DNA of 64,000 nucleotides from Flagellimonas sp. 389 (GCF_018449435.1 NZ_JAHCMU010000017.1:1-64000); one strand, 5' to 3'; counted from the first letter of the stretch, positions 42,049 through 52,391 are shown. Made by a program: numbers and translations. Notes: generated by a model from the letters alone, not told the origin.

Positions 42049-42588
42049 TTATTTGCTTACTAAATATACACTATCCTTTCCGTCATTTTCTTCCCACATT
42101 ACCTTTACTTTTTCTTCATTGATCGCATCTACCTGTCGTCCTCTGTAGTTGGGTTGGATTGGCAAATGCCTACTGAATCTTCTGTCAATCAAGGTCAATA
42201 GTTCAATATCCGAAGGTCTTCCAAAAGATTGAATTGCCGTTAATGCCGCCCTTATACTTCTCCCAGTATAAAGTACGTCATCAATGAAAACAACGTTTCT
42301 GTCCTCAACTAAAAAGTTGATTTTAGTCGTGTTTGCCTTTAACGTTTTATCGCCCCTGCCAAAATCATCGCGATAAAATGTGATATCCAGAAAACCCAAA
42401 TCAATATGCTTGACCTTGTATTCTTCTTGAAGAATTTTGGTCAAACGCTCTGCTAAATACACGCCCCTAGGCTGAATTCCTATTAAGGCAGTATTGGTAA
42501 AGTCAAGGTGGTTTTCTAAAAGCTGGCAAGCCAAACGATGCAATATAATGTTGATTTCTTTTGAAGTAAGAAGTACTCTTTGACTCAT
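42049..42588 (-). CDS. pyrR: PyrR regulatory protein / uracil phosphoribosyltransferase
   Basis: The 179-residue type I phosphoribosyltransferase-fold protein begins MSQRVLLTSKEINIILHRLA at ATG 42588 (an upstream frame start adds ten residues). The PRPP loop VVFIDDVLYTGRSIRAALTA and ALIGIQPRGVYLAERL are typical of PyrR. In other bacteria PyrR binds pyr mRNA leaders and attenuates transcription in response to UMP. No clear anti-terminator/terminator pair is visible in the 60 nt between it and the rpsA terminator, so here it may act mainly as an enzyme or by another mechanism. Confidence 0.92.
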   Translation of the reverse strand: MSQRVLLTSKEINIILHRLACQLLENHLDFTNTALIGIQPRGVYLAERLTKILQEEYKVKHIDLGFLDITFYRDDFGRGDKTLKANTTKINFLVEDRNVVFIDDVLYTGRSIRAALTAIQSFGRPSDIELLTLIDRRFSRHLPIQPNYRGRQVDAINEEKVKVMWEENDGKDSVYLVSK

Positions 42589-42649
42589 ATGCTTTGCTGC
42601 CGACTCTATTACAGGCAAAAGTAAACAATTCTTTAAAAGGTATGAAAAT

Positions 42650-42681
42650 AAAAAAGCCCCGTCCTTTTAAGGACAGGGCTT
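42650..42681 (-). terminator. Terminator after rpsA
   Basis: On the minus strand, AAGCCCTGTCCTT pairs with AAGGACGGGGCTT (one mismatch) followed by a T-run. It lies 24 nt after the rpsA stop and separates it from pyrR. Confidence 0.85.
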
Positions 42682-42704
42682 CTAAAATATCTGATATAAA
42701 CCGA

Positions 42705-44543
42705 TTACTTTTTAGAATCGGCTTCCATTTTATCCTTCAACGCCTGTAACTGAGAGTTTGCATCACCAAGGGTGGTTTTGGACTCCTCTGCAGCTGCAGC
42801 TGCTTTTCTTTTAGCTGTACTAACATTACGTTCTTCTTGCTCTCTAAAGATAGCCGTATGGCTTGCAACAACACGCTTGAAGTCTTTGTTGAATTCAATA
42901 ATCTTGAAATCGACCTCTTCGCCTTTTCCAAGCTTTTTGCCATCTTCTTTTTCCATGTGTCTTGAAGGTATAAAACCTACAATATCCTCATTGAAAGTTA
43001 CTGTAGCACCTTTATCTACAATTTCAGAGATAGCTGCTTTGTGAACGGTTCCTTCCGCAAACTCTTCAGCATATTTATCCCAAGGGTTCTCAGTAGTCTG
43101 TTTGTGACCAAGACTTAGTTTACGTCCGTCCACATCCAATTCCAATACTTCAACTTCTAAAGTATCGCCAACGGTTACAAATTCAGATGGGTGTTTAATT
43201 TTCTTGGTCCATGAAAGGTCAGAGATGTAAATCAATCCATCGATTCCCTCTTCCATTTCAACAAACACACCAAAGTTTGTAAAGTTTCTTACGATTCCTT
43301 TGTGTCTGGAACCTACTGGGTACTTAGATGTAATATCTGTCCATGGGTCTGGAGTCAATTGCTTGATACCTAAGGACATCTTACGATCTTCCCTATCCAA
43401 AGTCAACACAACCGCTTCAACCTCATCACCTACGCTAACAAAATCTTGTGCAGATCTCAAGTGTGTAGACCAAGACATTTCAGAAACGTGAATCAACCCT
43501 TCAACACCTTCGGCTACTTCGATAAAGGCACCGTAATCTGCAATGACCACGACCTTACCTTTAACCTTGTCACCTATTTTTATCTCATCCCCAAGGGCAT
43601 CCCATGGGTGTTTCTCCAATTGCTTAAGACCTAACTGGATTCTTGATTTGTTATCATCAAAATCAAGGATTACCACATTTAGTTTTTGGTCCAATTCAAC
43701 AACTTCGTTCGGGTGGTTGATTCTGCTCCAAGAAAGGTCTGTAATATGAATCAATCCATCAACACCACCAAGGTCGATAAAGACACCGTAAGAAGTAACG
43801 TTTTTAACAACGCCTTCCAATACTTGTCCTTTTTCCAACTGACCAATGATCTCTTTCTTCTGCTCTTCAATATCCGCTTCGATAAGTGCTTTGTGGGAAA
43901 CAACTACGTTTTTGAATTCGTGGTTGATCTTAACCACTTTGAATTCCATGGTTTTACCAACGTACTGATCGTAATCACGGATAGGTTTTACGTCAATTTG
44001 CGAACCTGGCAAGAATGCCTCGATTCCAAAAACATCAACGATCATACCTCCTTTGGTTCTGCATTTTACAAAACCTTGAACAATCTCTTCTTTATCATGG
44101 GCAGCATTGACTCTGTCCCAAGCCATGATCGTTCTTGCTTTTCTGTGGGACAACACCAATTGTCCGGTCTTGTCCTCACGAATATCGATAAGAACCTCAA
44201 CTTTATCCCCAACTTTAAGGTCAGGATTGTAGCGGAACTCGTTCAACGAAATAACACCTTCTGACTTTGCATTGATGTCAATGATAGCCTCACGGTCGGT
44301 CATGTGAACTACTTTACCTTCAACCACTTCTTCATCTGCGGTATCCACAAAGTTTTCCTCTACAAGTGCTTCGAATTCCTTAAGCTTTGTATCGTCTACG
44401 CGCTCAATGCCTTCTTCGTACTTTTCCCAATCAAAATTTTCAAGATACTCTTTTGGATCCTGTTGGGTCTGAACTTTTTCTTTTGTTTCTTGTACTGTTT
44501 CAGTAGTTTCTTCTACCTCAACGCTTGTTTTTTCTTCAGCCAT
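42705..44543 (-). CDS. rpsA: 30S ribosomal protein S1
   Basis: The 612-residue protein carries six S1 RNA-binding domains: repeats of the form G-x-V-x-x-(I/V)-x-D-(K/Y)-G-A-x-V/I (for example VKNVTSYGVFIDLGGVDGLIHIT, VVIADYGAFIEVAEGVEGLIHVSE, VRNFTNFGVFVEMEEGIDGLIYIS). It has an acidic N-terminal extension (VEETTETVQETKEKVQ) and an Ala/Lys-rich tail. S1 melts mRNA on the 30S subunit, and in flavobacteria, where Shine-Dalgarno sites are rare, it is central to initiation. The 258 nt between rpsA and the divergent BON-LysM gene contain no other gene and probably hold both promoters. Confidence 0.96.
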   Translation of the reverse strand: MAEEKTSVEVEETTETVQETKEKVQTQQDPKEYLENFDWEKYEEGIERVDDTKLKEFEALVEENFVDTADEEVVEGKVVHMTDREAIIDINAKSEGVISLNEFRYNPDLKVGDKVEVLIDIREDKTGQLVLSHRKARTIMAWDRVNAAHDKEEIVQGFVKCRTKGGMIVDVFGIEAFLPGSQIDVKPIRDYDQYVGKTMEFKVVKINHEFKNVVVSHKALIEADIEEQKKEIIGQLEKGQVLEGVVKNVTSYGVFIDLGGVDGLIHITDLSWSRINHPNEVVELDQKLNVVILDFDDNKSRIQLGLKQLEKHPWDALGDEIKIGDKVKGKVVVIADYGAFIEVAEGVEGLIHVSEMSWSTHLRSAQDFVSVGDEVEAVVLTLDREDRKMSLGIKQLTPDPWTDITSKYPVGSRHKGIVRNFTNFGVFVEMEEGIDGLIYISDLSWTKKIKHPSEFVTVGDTLEVEVLELDVDGRKLSLGHKQTTENPWDKYAEEFAEGTVHKAAISEIVDKGATVTFNEDIVGFIPSRHMEKEDGKKLGKGEEVDFKIIEFNKDFKRVVASHTAIFREQEERNVSTAKRKAAAAAEESKTTLGDANSQLQALKDKMEADSKK

Positions 44544-44801
44544 GTGCTGATTTAAATTTGTATTCTACAGTTTTACAAGAGTTAAACAATTACTGCAGAA
44601 GCTGTTATTTGTTTTTTATCTTCCCTTTTCCTCTTGCTATTTGTTAAAAAGGAGTGCAAAAATACAATTAATTCCTTGTTTTACAAACCCTTGTGATTGG
44701 TTATTTGATTAATGCAATAATTAATGAAAATTTAGATCGTATTGTGACTTTTATATCTATATTGTTTCTAAATATTAACCATTAAAACAATACATATTAC
44801 T

Positions 44802-45182
44802 ATGAGTGCAAAAGCAAAATACCAAGCAGTTTTGGATCTAGGCCAAGAATTGGGGATACAAGGCGGTGATGTTTCTGAAGACGGAGGCGTTTTGAAAATC
44901 AAAGGAACAGCAAATACGCCTTACGAGAAAAATGCCATTTGGGATAAAATTAAACAAATTGGTGGTGAAAGCCCTTCTGATGTTCAAGCGAACATATCTG
45001 TTGCGGATGACTCCGTGTATCACAGGCACACTGTAAAAAGTGGGGAATCCTTAAGCAAGATTGCCAAGCATTACTACGGTGATGCCATGAAATACAATAA
45101 AATCTTTGATGCCAATACCAATATTTTGAGCAACCCGGATGTTATCCATCCCGATCAGGTGTTGGTGATTCCGAATATTTAA
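44802..45182 (+). CDS. BON-LysM domain protein (Kbp/YgaU-like)
   Basis: The 126-residue cytosolic-looking protein (no signal peptide) has a BON-like domain in residues 1-70 (GDVSEDGGVLKIKGTANTPYEKNAIWDKI) and a LysM domain in residues 76-125 (HRHTVKSGESLSKIAKHYYGDAMKYNKIFDAN, PDVIHPDQVLVIPNI). This order and size match E. coli Kbp (YgaU), a K+-binding protein. A potassium-sensing or stress role is inferred by similarity. A terminator hairpin follows 75 nt downstream. Confidence 0.88.
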   Translation: MSAKAKYQAVLDLGQELGIQGGDVSEDGGVLKIKGTANTPYEKNAIWDKIKQIGGESPSDVQANISVADDSVYHRHTVKSGESLSKIAKHYYGDAMKYNKIFDANTNILSNPDVIHPDQVLVIPNI

Positions 45183-45256
45183 TTTGATGTCATATTGAGC
45201 ACAGTTTAGATATTTTCTATAGTTGTCCACTGCGCTCGAACTGATAAATTTGATAG

Positions 45257-45283
45257 AAAAAGGTGCCCAAAAGGCACCTTTTT
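45257..45283. terminator. Terminator after the BON-LysM gene
   Basis: AAAAAGGTGCC (45257-45267) pairs with GGCACCTTTTT (45273-45283), loop CAAAA, ending in a T-run on the plus strand. The same stem could also act on the minus strand. Confidence 0.85.
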
Positions 45284-45458
45284 TCGTAGTGAGCATTTTT
45301 ATATCAACTGAAAAGGGTGTTCCATAAACCTGGAAAGGCTATTCACCAATTCTAACTGATTTTTATGTTAAAAATCAAGAACTTCACGTATCGGTTGATA
45401 TAATCTACCATGTAACAAATCATACCTTAAACGTTGTACAATATTTAAGAAAAACGAA

Positions 45459-46625
45459 ATGATAAAAAACATTCTAACCATAATTCTACTTTTTCTCTTT
45501 ACCGCATTATTTGCCCAAGAAACAGTGATAATTCCACATTTTTTACAAAATCCGATGGATTCTATCAAAAAACAAAATTTCAATCAAAGTTTGGAATCCC
45601 TTTTATCAGAAATAACGAAAGGAAAAATAAATGAAAGTTTGTTAACACCTAAAAGAGTAGAATTGACACAATCGCTACTCCAAGAATTGGTAAACTACGA
45701 GAAAAAAAAGGACAGTTCGGCTTTGAAATTCAAAGATAAACAGTTGATAAATGTTTATCCGATATCTAATGGTGAATACTTTGTTTCCATTTCATACACT
45801 TCCTATAAGGAACCCGAATCAGACCCGGTTCTTCTGTATATCATAGATTTAATCGCAACTAAAATTGATGACAAATTCACATTTTCAGTGCCAATTGATT
45901 ATTTGACACGCTACTGGAAAACACAAGCTATTGGTAACATTACTTATCATTACAGGAGTGATATTAACATCAAAAGAGCGGAACTATTCAATAAAAAAAA
46001 TTCTGAAATAGCAGAAAAACTGGGTTTAGAAGTAGAAAAATTGGATTTCTACATAACCGATAATTTTCAGGAAATATTAGAGCTCATGGGTTTCAAATAT
46101 TCACTTTTTCCAAACGGAAAATACAGAGATGGCTATGGGGTTGACTCAAAAACAATCTTTGCAATAATGAGTAACGAAGATTTTTCACACGATATATTCC
46201 ACTATTATTCTGGAAAAATCAATAAACGTGAAAATCGAAATTGGATAACCGAAGAGGGGATTGCTTATCTGTGGGGAAATGCCTATTACACTGACAACAA
46301 TGGCGAAATGATCACACATCAAAGATTGGTACTGGAATTGCAAAATTATCTGTCTAAAAATCCGAAAACGAATCTCTATGAACTTTTTAAGAGTAATAAG
46401 AAGATTTTCAACGACATAGCACCTGAAATTTCTGTACGTTCCACAATAGCCGGAATCATTGCCCAAGAAATTGAGACAAAAAAAAGAAAGGAAGGAATTA
46501 CAAAACTAATTAACGCTGGAAGGGAAAACAGATTGGAAAGCTATTTAAAAGCTACAGACGAACTAATTGGAATTAACAAGAAGAACTTCAATGTGATAGT
46601 TAAAAAACTGATTGAAAATTATTGA
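45459..46625 (+). CDS. Secreted protein with an HDxxH metallopeptidase-like motif, unknown
   Basis: The 388-residue product has a signal peptide (MIKNILTIILLFLFTALFAQ). Residues 25-230 are an unassigned alpha/beta region. Residues 244-248 read HDIFH and residues 264-268 read TEEGI in NWITEEGIAYLWGNA, the arrangement of gluzincin (MA clan) peptidases, HExxH plus a downstream Glu, but with Asp instead of the catalytic Glu. This could be an atypical or inactive peptidase. The gene is flanked by about 275 nt of mostly empty upstream sequence with a terminator and by cmk convergently downstream. Confidence 0.6.
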   Translation: MIKNILTIILLFLFTALFAQETVIIPHFLQNPMDSIKKQNFNQSLESLLSEITKGKINESLLTPKRVELTQSLLQELVNYEKKKDSSALKFKDKQLINVYPISNGEYFVSISYTSYKEPESDPVLLYIIDLIATKIDDKFTFSVPIDYLTRYWKTQAIGNITYHYRSDINIKRAELFNKKNSEIAEKLGLEVEKLDFYITDNFQEILELMGFKYSLFPNGKYRDGYGVDSKTIFAIMSNEDFSHDIFHYYSGKINKRENRNWITEEGIAYLWGNAYYTDNNGEMITHQRLVLELQNYLSKNPKTNLYELFKSNKKIFNDIAPEISVRSTIAGIIAQEIETKKRKEGITKLINAGRENRLESYLKATDELIGINKKNFNVIVKKLIENY

Positions 46626-46780
46626 AAAGCGCTGCACAATAATGGTTATAAGCAATTGGGACAGTAGTGATAAAAAGAAAGCACAAAAATAAAACAAAGG
46701 TCAATACTAAACCGAAAAATTAATTCTTAAAATCCCCAACTGTTCATAGCCGATACGTTTACCCAAAAAATCCACTTATG

Positions 46781-47476
46781 TTATTCCCGCTCTGTTATAA
46801 CCCGAAGCGTATAATTATGAACACGCTCAAACTGTTCATCCAGCCCCATGTCGCTATTATCAAATTCAATGGCATCATCTGCTTTTCGCAGAGGAGATAC
46901 GTCGCGGGTAGAATCTATAAAATCCCGCTTTTGAACGTTCTCCAATACTTCTTCAAAACTTACTTGTTCGCCCTTATCCAACAGCTCTTTGTATCGTCTG
47001 GTCGCTCTGGTATTGGGTGAAGCGGTCATAAAAAACTTCAGTTCCGCATTAGGAAAAACGACGGTACCTATATCCCTACCATCCATCACGATGCCTTTTT
47101 CCTTGTTGCCCATTTCTTGTTGCAATTTCACCAACATATGCCTTACCTCTTCAATCGCAGCAACCTTACTGACATATTTGGAAACGTACATTGTCCGTAT
47201 TTCCCGTTCCACATTTTTGCCGTTCATGAACATTTCAGATTTGCCCAGTGCTTTGTTCGCAACAAATTTTAAATCAATAGTGGGCAGCTGCGCTATTAGG
47301 GAAGGAATATCCTCTTTTTCCCCTATCAAACCTTGGTCTAGGGCAAAAAGGGTTACGGCACGGTACATGGCACCCGTATCCACATACACATAATCAAGCG
47401 CCTTGGCCAAACGCTTGGCTAGGGTACTTTTGCCTGTGGAAGAGTATCCGTCTATGGCAATGGTAATTTTTTGCAT
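46781..47476 (-). CDS. cmk: Cytidylate kinase
   Basis: The 231-residue P-loop kinase phosphorylates CMP and dCMP. It has the P-loop IDGYSSTGKSTLAKRLA, YVDTGAMYRAVTLFAL, GIVMDGRDIGTVVFPNAELKFFMTAS (catalytic Arg, DGRD) and RATRRYKELLDKGE. Length is normal. It lies 55 nt after lon on the same strand. Confidence 0.94.
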   Translation of the reverse strand: MQKITIAIDGYSSTGKSTLAKRLAKALDYVYVDTGAMYRAVTLFALDQGLIGEKEDIPSLIAQLPTIDLKFVANKALGKSEMFMNGKNVEREIRTMYVSKYVSKVAAIEEVRHMLVKLQQEMGNKEKGIVMDGRDIGTVVFPNAELKFFMTASPNTRATRRYKELLDKGEQVSFEEVLENVQKRDFIDSTRDVSPLRKADDAIEFDNSDMGLDEQFERVHNYTLRVITERE

Positions 47477-47531
47477 TTATGCTGAATTTAGTTCAGTAAT
47501 GCTAAAAATAGTTAGAAAATCATTAGAAAAA

Positions 47532-50000
47532 CTAAAGTTTCTTTGCGTTTTTGACCTTGGTCTTGGTCACGGCAATGGCTATCACCTCGCTCATATCAGA
47601 AACATAGTGAAACGTAAGTCCCTTTAAATAATCCTCCTTGATTTCTTGAATATCCTTTCTATTATCCTCACAAAGAATGATTTCCTTGATACGAGCCCTT
47701 TTAGCCGCTAAAATCTTTTCCTTGATTCCGCCAACGGGCAGCACTTTTCCCCTAAGGGTTATCTCCCCTGTCATCGCCAAGCTCTTTTTCACTTTTTTCT
47801 GTGTAAAGAGCGAGACCAAAGAGGTAAGCATGGTTATACCGGCACTGGGGCCATCTTTTGGTGTGGCTCCTTCGGGAACATGAATGTGCACGTTGTAGTT
47901 GTCAAAAACCTCAGAATCGATTCCAAAACTATCTGCATTGGATTTGATATACTCCATGGCTATCGTAGCAGATTCTTTCATCACCTTCCCTAAGTTTCCC
48001 GTGATGTTCAGTGTACCTTTTCCCTTGGATAAGATGGATTCTATAAAGAGAATATCGCCTCCAACGCTGGTCCATGCCAGACCTGTGACAACTCCGGCCA
48101 CATCGTTGTTTTCGTATTTATCACGCTCCAATCGGGCAGGTCCCAATATTTTTTCTACATCGGTATTGTTGACCTTGATGTTATATTCCTCTTCAATAGC
48201 TATGGATTTGGCCGCATAGCGCACCATTTTTGCCAATTGCTTTTCCAGACTACGCACTCCAGATTCTCGGGTATATCCTTCGACAATCTTTTCCAATTGT
48301 GGCTTTCCAATTTTTAAATCTTTGTTCGAAAGCCCATGCTCCTTTAACTGCTTTGGCAATAGGTGTTTTTTGGCAATCTCTACCTTTTCTTCGATGGTAT
48401 ATCCTGTTACGTTGATGATTTCCATTCGGTCTCGAAGAGCGGGCTGAATGCTTCCCAAATTATTTGCGGTGGCAATGAACATTACTTTGGAAAGGTCATA
48501 GCCCATCTCCAGGAAATTATCATGGAACTCACTATTTTGCTCAGGGTCCAATACTTCCAACATGGCAGAAGAAGGGTCGCCCTGATGGCTATTTGAAAGT
48601 TTATCGATTTCGTCCAAAATGAAAACTGGATTGGAAGTACCTGCCTTTTTAAGGCTCTGGACAATTCGCCCGGGCATAGCACCAATATAGGTTTTACGGT
48701 GTCCCCTAATCTCGGCTTCGTCACGCAAGCCTCCCAGCGACATACGCACATACTCCCTCCCCAAAGCTTCCGCAACGGATTTTCCCAAAGATGTTTTACC
48801 GACCCCCGGGGGTCCGTAAAGACAAAGAATGGGCGATTTCATGTCGTTTCGAAGTTTTAAGACCGCAAGGTACTCGATGATTCTTCGTTTAACGTCTTCA
48901 AGTCCGTAGTGATCACGATCTAAAATTCGCTGGGCCCTTTTTAAATCGAACTTATCCTTGGAAAATTCGTTCCATGGTAAATCCAAGATCAAGTCCAAAT
49001 AGTTACGCTGAATGGAATATTCCGCAACCTGTGGATTCATGCGCTGCATTTTAGCTAGTTCGCGCTCAAAATGTTCCTTAACTTTTTTGTTCCATTTCTT
49101 TTTCTTGGCCTTGGCCCGCATTTCATCTACTTCTTCCTCGTACGAAATCCCTCCAAGTTCTTCTTGAATGGTTTTCATTTGTTGATGCAAGAAATACTCT
49201 TTTTGCTGCTGATCCATATCACTTCGGACCTTGGACTGGATATCATTTTTCAATTCCAGTTTCTGAAGTTCCGTGTTCATGTACTTCAAAGTCGTCAGTG
49301 CACGCTCTTGTAAATTTGGAATCTCAAGAAGATTTTGCTTTTCGGCAACGCTCAGATTGAGATTGGACGATACAAAGTTGATGAGAAACGAATTGCTCTG
49401 TATGTTCTTGATAGCAAAAGTCGCTTCACTTGGAATATTTGGATTATCCTTAATAATCTTGAATGCCAATTCTTTAATAGAATCTATGATCGCTTTGAAC
49501 TCTTCGCTTTTTTCATCGGGTCGCTCTTCTGCGGCTTCTTTTACAGTAGCGGTCAGATAAGGCTTTTCAGAAACCACTTCGGCAATTTCAAACCGTTTTT
49601 TTCCCTGAATAATGACCGTTGTATTTCCATCGGGCATTTGCAAGACCCTTAAAATTCGTGCAACGGTTCCCAAAGTATTGATGTCCTTCACTCCGGGGTT
49701 TTCCGTTTCTTCGTCTTTCTGTGAGACCACACCAATGGTTTTAGAACCATTATTGGCATCTTTTATTAGGTTTATGGACTTATCCCTTCCAGCAGTAATT
49801 GGAATCACCACTCCCGGAAAGAGTACGGTATTGCGTAAAGGCAGAACAGGCAATGTCTCCGGAAGGTCTTCCTTGTTCATTTCCTCTTCATCCTCTGGTG
49901 TCAACAATGGTATTAATTCTGCATCTTCATCTAGACCTTGCAGTGAAATATTGTCAAAAGTTGAAATTTTTATTTCTCCCATAGCATCAATTTCGGTCAT
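47532..50000 (-). CDS. lon: Lon ATP-dependent protease
   Basis: The protein has about 822 residues when started at ATG 50000 ([20 protein letters not shown]); an upstream ATG at 50042 adds 14 residues of doubtful value, and ATG 49982 is also possible. The domain order is a LAN substrate-recognition domain ([21 protein letters not shown]), AAA+ with Walker [21 protein letters not shown] and Walker [12 protein letters not shown], then a serine protease domain with catalytic Ser in [14 protein letters not shown] and Lys in [16 protein letters not shown]. It degrades unfolded and regulatory proteins in the cytoplasm. The sigma-factor gene is divergent. Confidence 0.95.
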   Translation of the reverse strand: MTEIDAMGEIKISTFDNISLQGLDEDAELIPLLTPEDEEEMNKEDLPETLPVLPLRNTVLFPGVVIPITAGRDKSINLIKDANNGSKTIGVVSQKDEETENPGVKDINTLGTVARILRVLQMPDGNTTVIIQGKKRFEIAEVVSEKPYLTATVKEAAEERPDEKSEEFKAIIDSIKELAFKIIKDNPNIPSEATFAIKNIQSNSFLINFVSSNLNLSVAEKQNLLEIPNLQERALTTLKYMNTELQKLELKNDIQSKVRSDMDQQQKEYFLHQQMKTIQEELGGISYEEEVDEMRAKAKKKKWNKKVKEHFERELAKMQRMNPQVAEYSIQRNYLDLILDLPWNEFSKDKFDLKRAQRILDRDHYGLEDVKRRIIEYLAVLKLRNDMKSPILCLYGPPGVGKTSLGKSVAEALGREYVRMSLGGLRDEAEIRGHRKTYIGAMPGRIVQSLKKAGTSNPVFILDEIDKLSNSHQGDPSSAMLEVLDPEQNSEFHDNFLEMGYDLSKVMFIATANNLGSIQPALRDRMEIINVTGYTIEEKVEIAKKHLLPKQLKEHGLSNKDLKIGKPQLEKIVEGYTRESGVRSLEKQLAKMVRYAAKSIAIEEEYNIKVNNTDVEKILGPARLERDKYENNDVAGVVTGLAWTSVGGDILFIESILSKGKGTLNITGNLGKVMKESATIAMEYIKSNADSFGIDSEVFDNYNVHIHVPEGATPKDGPSAGITMLTSLVSLFTQKKVKKSLAMTGEITLRGKVLPVGGIKEKILAAKRARIKEIILCEDNRKDIQEIKEDYLKGLTFHYVSDMSEVIAIAVTKTKVKNAKKL

Positions 50001-50198
50001 TTTGTCACAAACGACCCATATCTTCAGTTTATAATTGAACAACCAGCCCTTTTAATAGCTTTAAAACAAGAATTATAAAGGGTTTGGGGTTCTTTTTCTC
50101 TTCCATAAAGGCAATTCTTGTGCCATTAAAAATTAAAATTTTAGAAAAAGTGTAACAATTGATAAATTCATCCATCTCTAAGACAAACCATTCATTTT

Positions 50199-50762
50199 TT
50201 GAGCCACCAAAATGAACATACTGATGCACTGCTTGAATCTTGTTTAAAAGGAAAACAAAGTGCGCAACTGGAAATTTACAATAGGTACTATAAAGCTATG
50301 TACAACATATCTTTTAGAATTGTAAAGGACGCTGCGGAAGCTGAGGATGTAATGCAAGAATCGTTTTTGAACGCGTTTACGAAACTGCATACATTTAAAG
50401 GAGATGTAACCTTTGGAGCATGGTTAAAGCGAATTGTGATAAACAACAGTATCTATCATTACAAAAAACAGCAAAAAACAAAAGCTGTTGATTTAGATGA
50501 AGTATTGTACAAGGTCGAAGATAATGATGAAGTTGCTTTGAATCACAATGGTTATACTGAACTGAAGGCTCAAAAAGTGATGGAGACCATGAAAAGTTTA
50601 AAAGATAATTACAGAGTTTCTTTGACCTTACATCTAATTGAAGGATACGATTACGAGGAAATCAGTGACATTATGAACATTAGCTATGCTAATTGTAGAA
50701 CCACAATTTCTAGAGCCAAGCAGAGTCTTAGAAAAAAATTGACTGTAAATACAGAACTATGA
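50199..50762 (+). CDS. ECF-type RNA polymerase sigma factor
   Basis: The 187-residue sigma-70 family factor starts at TTG 50199 (MSHQNEHTDALLESCLKGKQ). Region 2 is YNRYYKAMYNISFRIVKDAAEAEDVMQESFLNAF; region 4 is a helix-turn-helix ending DYEEISDIMNISYANCRTTISRAKQSLRKKL. No region 3 is present, as usual for ECF factors. It overlaps the next gene by 4 nt, and that gene looks like an anti-sigma factor, so the pair should control the following envelope genes and perhaps others. Confidence 0.9.
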   Translation: MSHQNEHTDALLESCLKGKQSAQLEIYNRYYKAMYNISFRIVKDAAEAEDVMQESFLNAFTKLHTFKGDVTFGAWLKRIVINNSIYHYKKQQKTKAVDLDEVLYKVEDNDEVALNHNGYTELKAQKVMETMKSLKDNYRVSLTLHLIEGYDYEEISDIMNISYANCRTTISRAKQSLRKKLTVNTEL

Positions 50763-51319
50763 ATAAAGATAATTTAGAACAGCTTTTTAAAAATCTTGAA
50801 AATGATTTTGACTTTGAGGAGCCTAAAAGTGGGCATCAGGAAAGGTTTTTGGAAAAGCTGAACCAGCATAACGGTGTAGTTTCCATAGCAAGGAAAAAAA
50901 CCACTTGGTGGAAGCCCTTATCGATTGCGGCGTCCGTAGTACTTATTTGCATGGTAGGGCTACAACTGTTCACCACCGAACAAAGTGTAAGAGAACAGGT
51001 CGTGGAGATTTCTCCAGAAGTTTCAAGAACCGAATCTTACTTTGCCGGTCTAATTGAAGAACAAGTACAACTGCTCAAGGATGAAAAATCCCCAGCAACG
51101 GCACAATTGGTGGATGATACATTGGTACAACTGGATAAACTCGAAACTGATTATAAAGCACTTGAGAAAGAACTCATAAATGGCGGCAACAGTAAATTTA
51201 TTTTAAATGCCATGATAACCAACTTTCAAACTAGAATTGACCTTTTACAAGAGGTATTGGTCAACGTTGAAAATATTAAAAATCTAAAATCATACAATGA
51301 TGAAAATTCTACTATATAA
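50759..51319 (+). CDS. Probable anti-sigma factor with one membrane helix
   Basis: The 186-residue product has a cytoplasmic N-terminal part (DNLEQLFKNLENDFDFEEP, RFLEKLNQ) that could bind the sigma factor. A single helix follows at about residues 61-80 (SIAASVVLICMVGLQLF), then a periplasmic coiled coil (LETDYKALEKELINGG, NFQTRIDLLQEVL). The position directly behind the sigma gene with an ATGA overlap is the classic arrangement. No zinc-finger (ZAS) motif is seen. It overlaps the next gene by 23 nt. Confidence 0.75.
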   Translation: MNKDNLEQLFKNLENDFDFEEPKSGHQERFLEKLNQHNGVVSIARKKTTWWKPLSIAASVVLICMVGLQLFTTEQSVREQVVEISPEVSRTESYFAGLIEEQVQLLKDEKSPATAQLVDDTLVQLDKLETDYKALEKELINGGNSKFILNAMITNFQTRIDLLQEVLVNVENIKNLKSYNDENSTI

Positions 51320-52391
51320 ATATATTTTATTGGCATTTGCCATTATACCGTTTTCAATAAATGCGGGCACGGGTAAAATGGGCGGAAGATACACCAAGGA
51401 AAAAACCATTAAAAAAGAGTTCAATGTATCTGTCAATGCACTCCTTAAGGTAAAGAACAGCTATGGTAACCTTAACATTACCTCATGGAACGAAAACCGT
51501 ATCGTAATAGAGGTTCATATAAAAACCAATGGTAACAACGAAGAGAAGGTACGGGAACGCTTAGACGAGATAGATGTTGATTTTGAAGCCAGTAACAGTT
51601 TAGTGTCAGCAAGAACACTCTTTGGTGATAAAAGCAATAGGTGGGGATGGAAATGGGGGAAAAGTAAAAATGTAAATGTTCAAGTAAATTACACCATAAA
51701 AGTCCCGGTAAAAAATAACGTAAGCCTAAGCAATGATTACGGAAATATTTATCTGGATAGAATAGACGGACATGCCAAAATATACTGCGATTATGGGAAA
51801 ATTGATGTTGGAGAACTACGAGGACGAAACAATGAACTCCGATTCGATTATACTTCCCGCTCTACTTTTGACTATATTAATAGTGGTGAAATAATTGCAG
51901 ATTATTCAGGATTTACAATTGAAAAAGCAGGGAATCTAATTGTAAGGGCAGATTATACCAACGCCGTTATCAGGGAAATGGAAAATTTGGATTACACGAG
52001 TGATTACGGTTCCATTGAAGTAGGGAAAGTGAAAAATGTAACTGGGAATGGAGACTACATTGGTGTAAAACTTGGAACTGTTCACGGAAATGTTAGTATC
52101 ACATCTGATTATGGATCTGTCAAAATTAATGAAATGGCATCCGATGCGGGTAACATAGACATTAGGACAGATTACACCGGAATTAAAATTGGGTACGATC
52201 CAGAATATTATTTCGATTTTGAAATTATCGCAGAGTACGCCAGTGTTAGTGGCAAAGATGATTTCGAGATCAATATTAGTAAAGAAAAATCCAGTGAAAA
52301 GTATTATAAGGGGTATTACGGTAAAGCAAACTCAGGAAATATCGTAAATATCAATAGTGAGTATGGTGGAATATCGTTTTATCAAAATTAA
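51297..52391 (+). CDS. Secreted DYG-repeat beta-structure protein
   Basis: The 364-residue product has a signal peptide (MMKILLYKYILLAFAIIPFSINA) and then about nine repeats of roughly 20 residues centred on D-Y-(G/S/T): SNDYGNIYLDRIDGHA, YCDYGKIDVGEL, IADYSGFTIEKAG, TSDYGSIEVGKV, TSDYGSVKINEM, RTDYTGIKIGYD and others. This looks like a beta-helix/solenoid of the DUF4097-type adhesin-like kind. It should lie outside the inner membrane. It shares an operon with the sigma/anti-sigma pair and the GIN protein, and probably responds to envelope conditions. Function unknown. Confidence 0.75.
   Translation: MMKILLYKYILLAFAIIPFSINAGTGKMGGRYTKEKTIKKEFNVSVNALLKVKNSYGNLNITSWNENRIVIEVHIKTNGNNEEKVRERLDEIDVDFEASNSLVSARTLFGDKSNRWGWKWGKSKNVNVQVNYTIKVPVKNNVSLSNDYGNIYLDRIDGHAKIYCDYGKIDVGELRGRNNELRFDYTSRSTFDYINSGEIIADYSGFTIEKAGNLIVRADYTNAVIREMENLDYTSDYGSIEVGKVKNVTGNGDYIGVKLGTVHGNVSITSDYGSVKINEMASDAGNIDIRTDYTGIKIGYDPEYYFDFEIIAEYASVSGKDDFEINISKEKSSEKYYKGYYGKANSGNIVNINSEYGGISFYQN

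Noticed and set aside
42589-42649. PyrR-dependent attenuator upstream of pyrR
   Set aside because: The only strong hairpin (42650-42681) belongs to the end of rpsA; the remaining 60 nt show no alternative stem pair.
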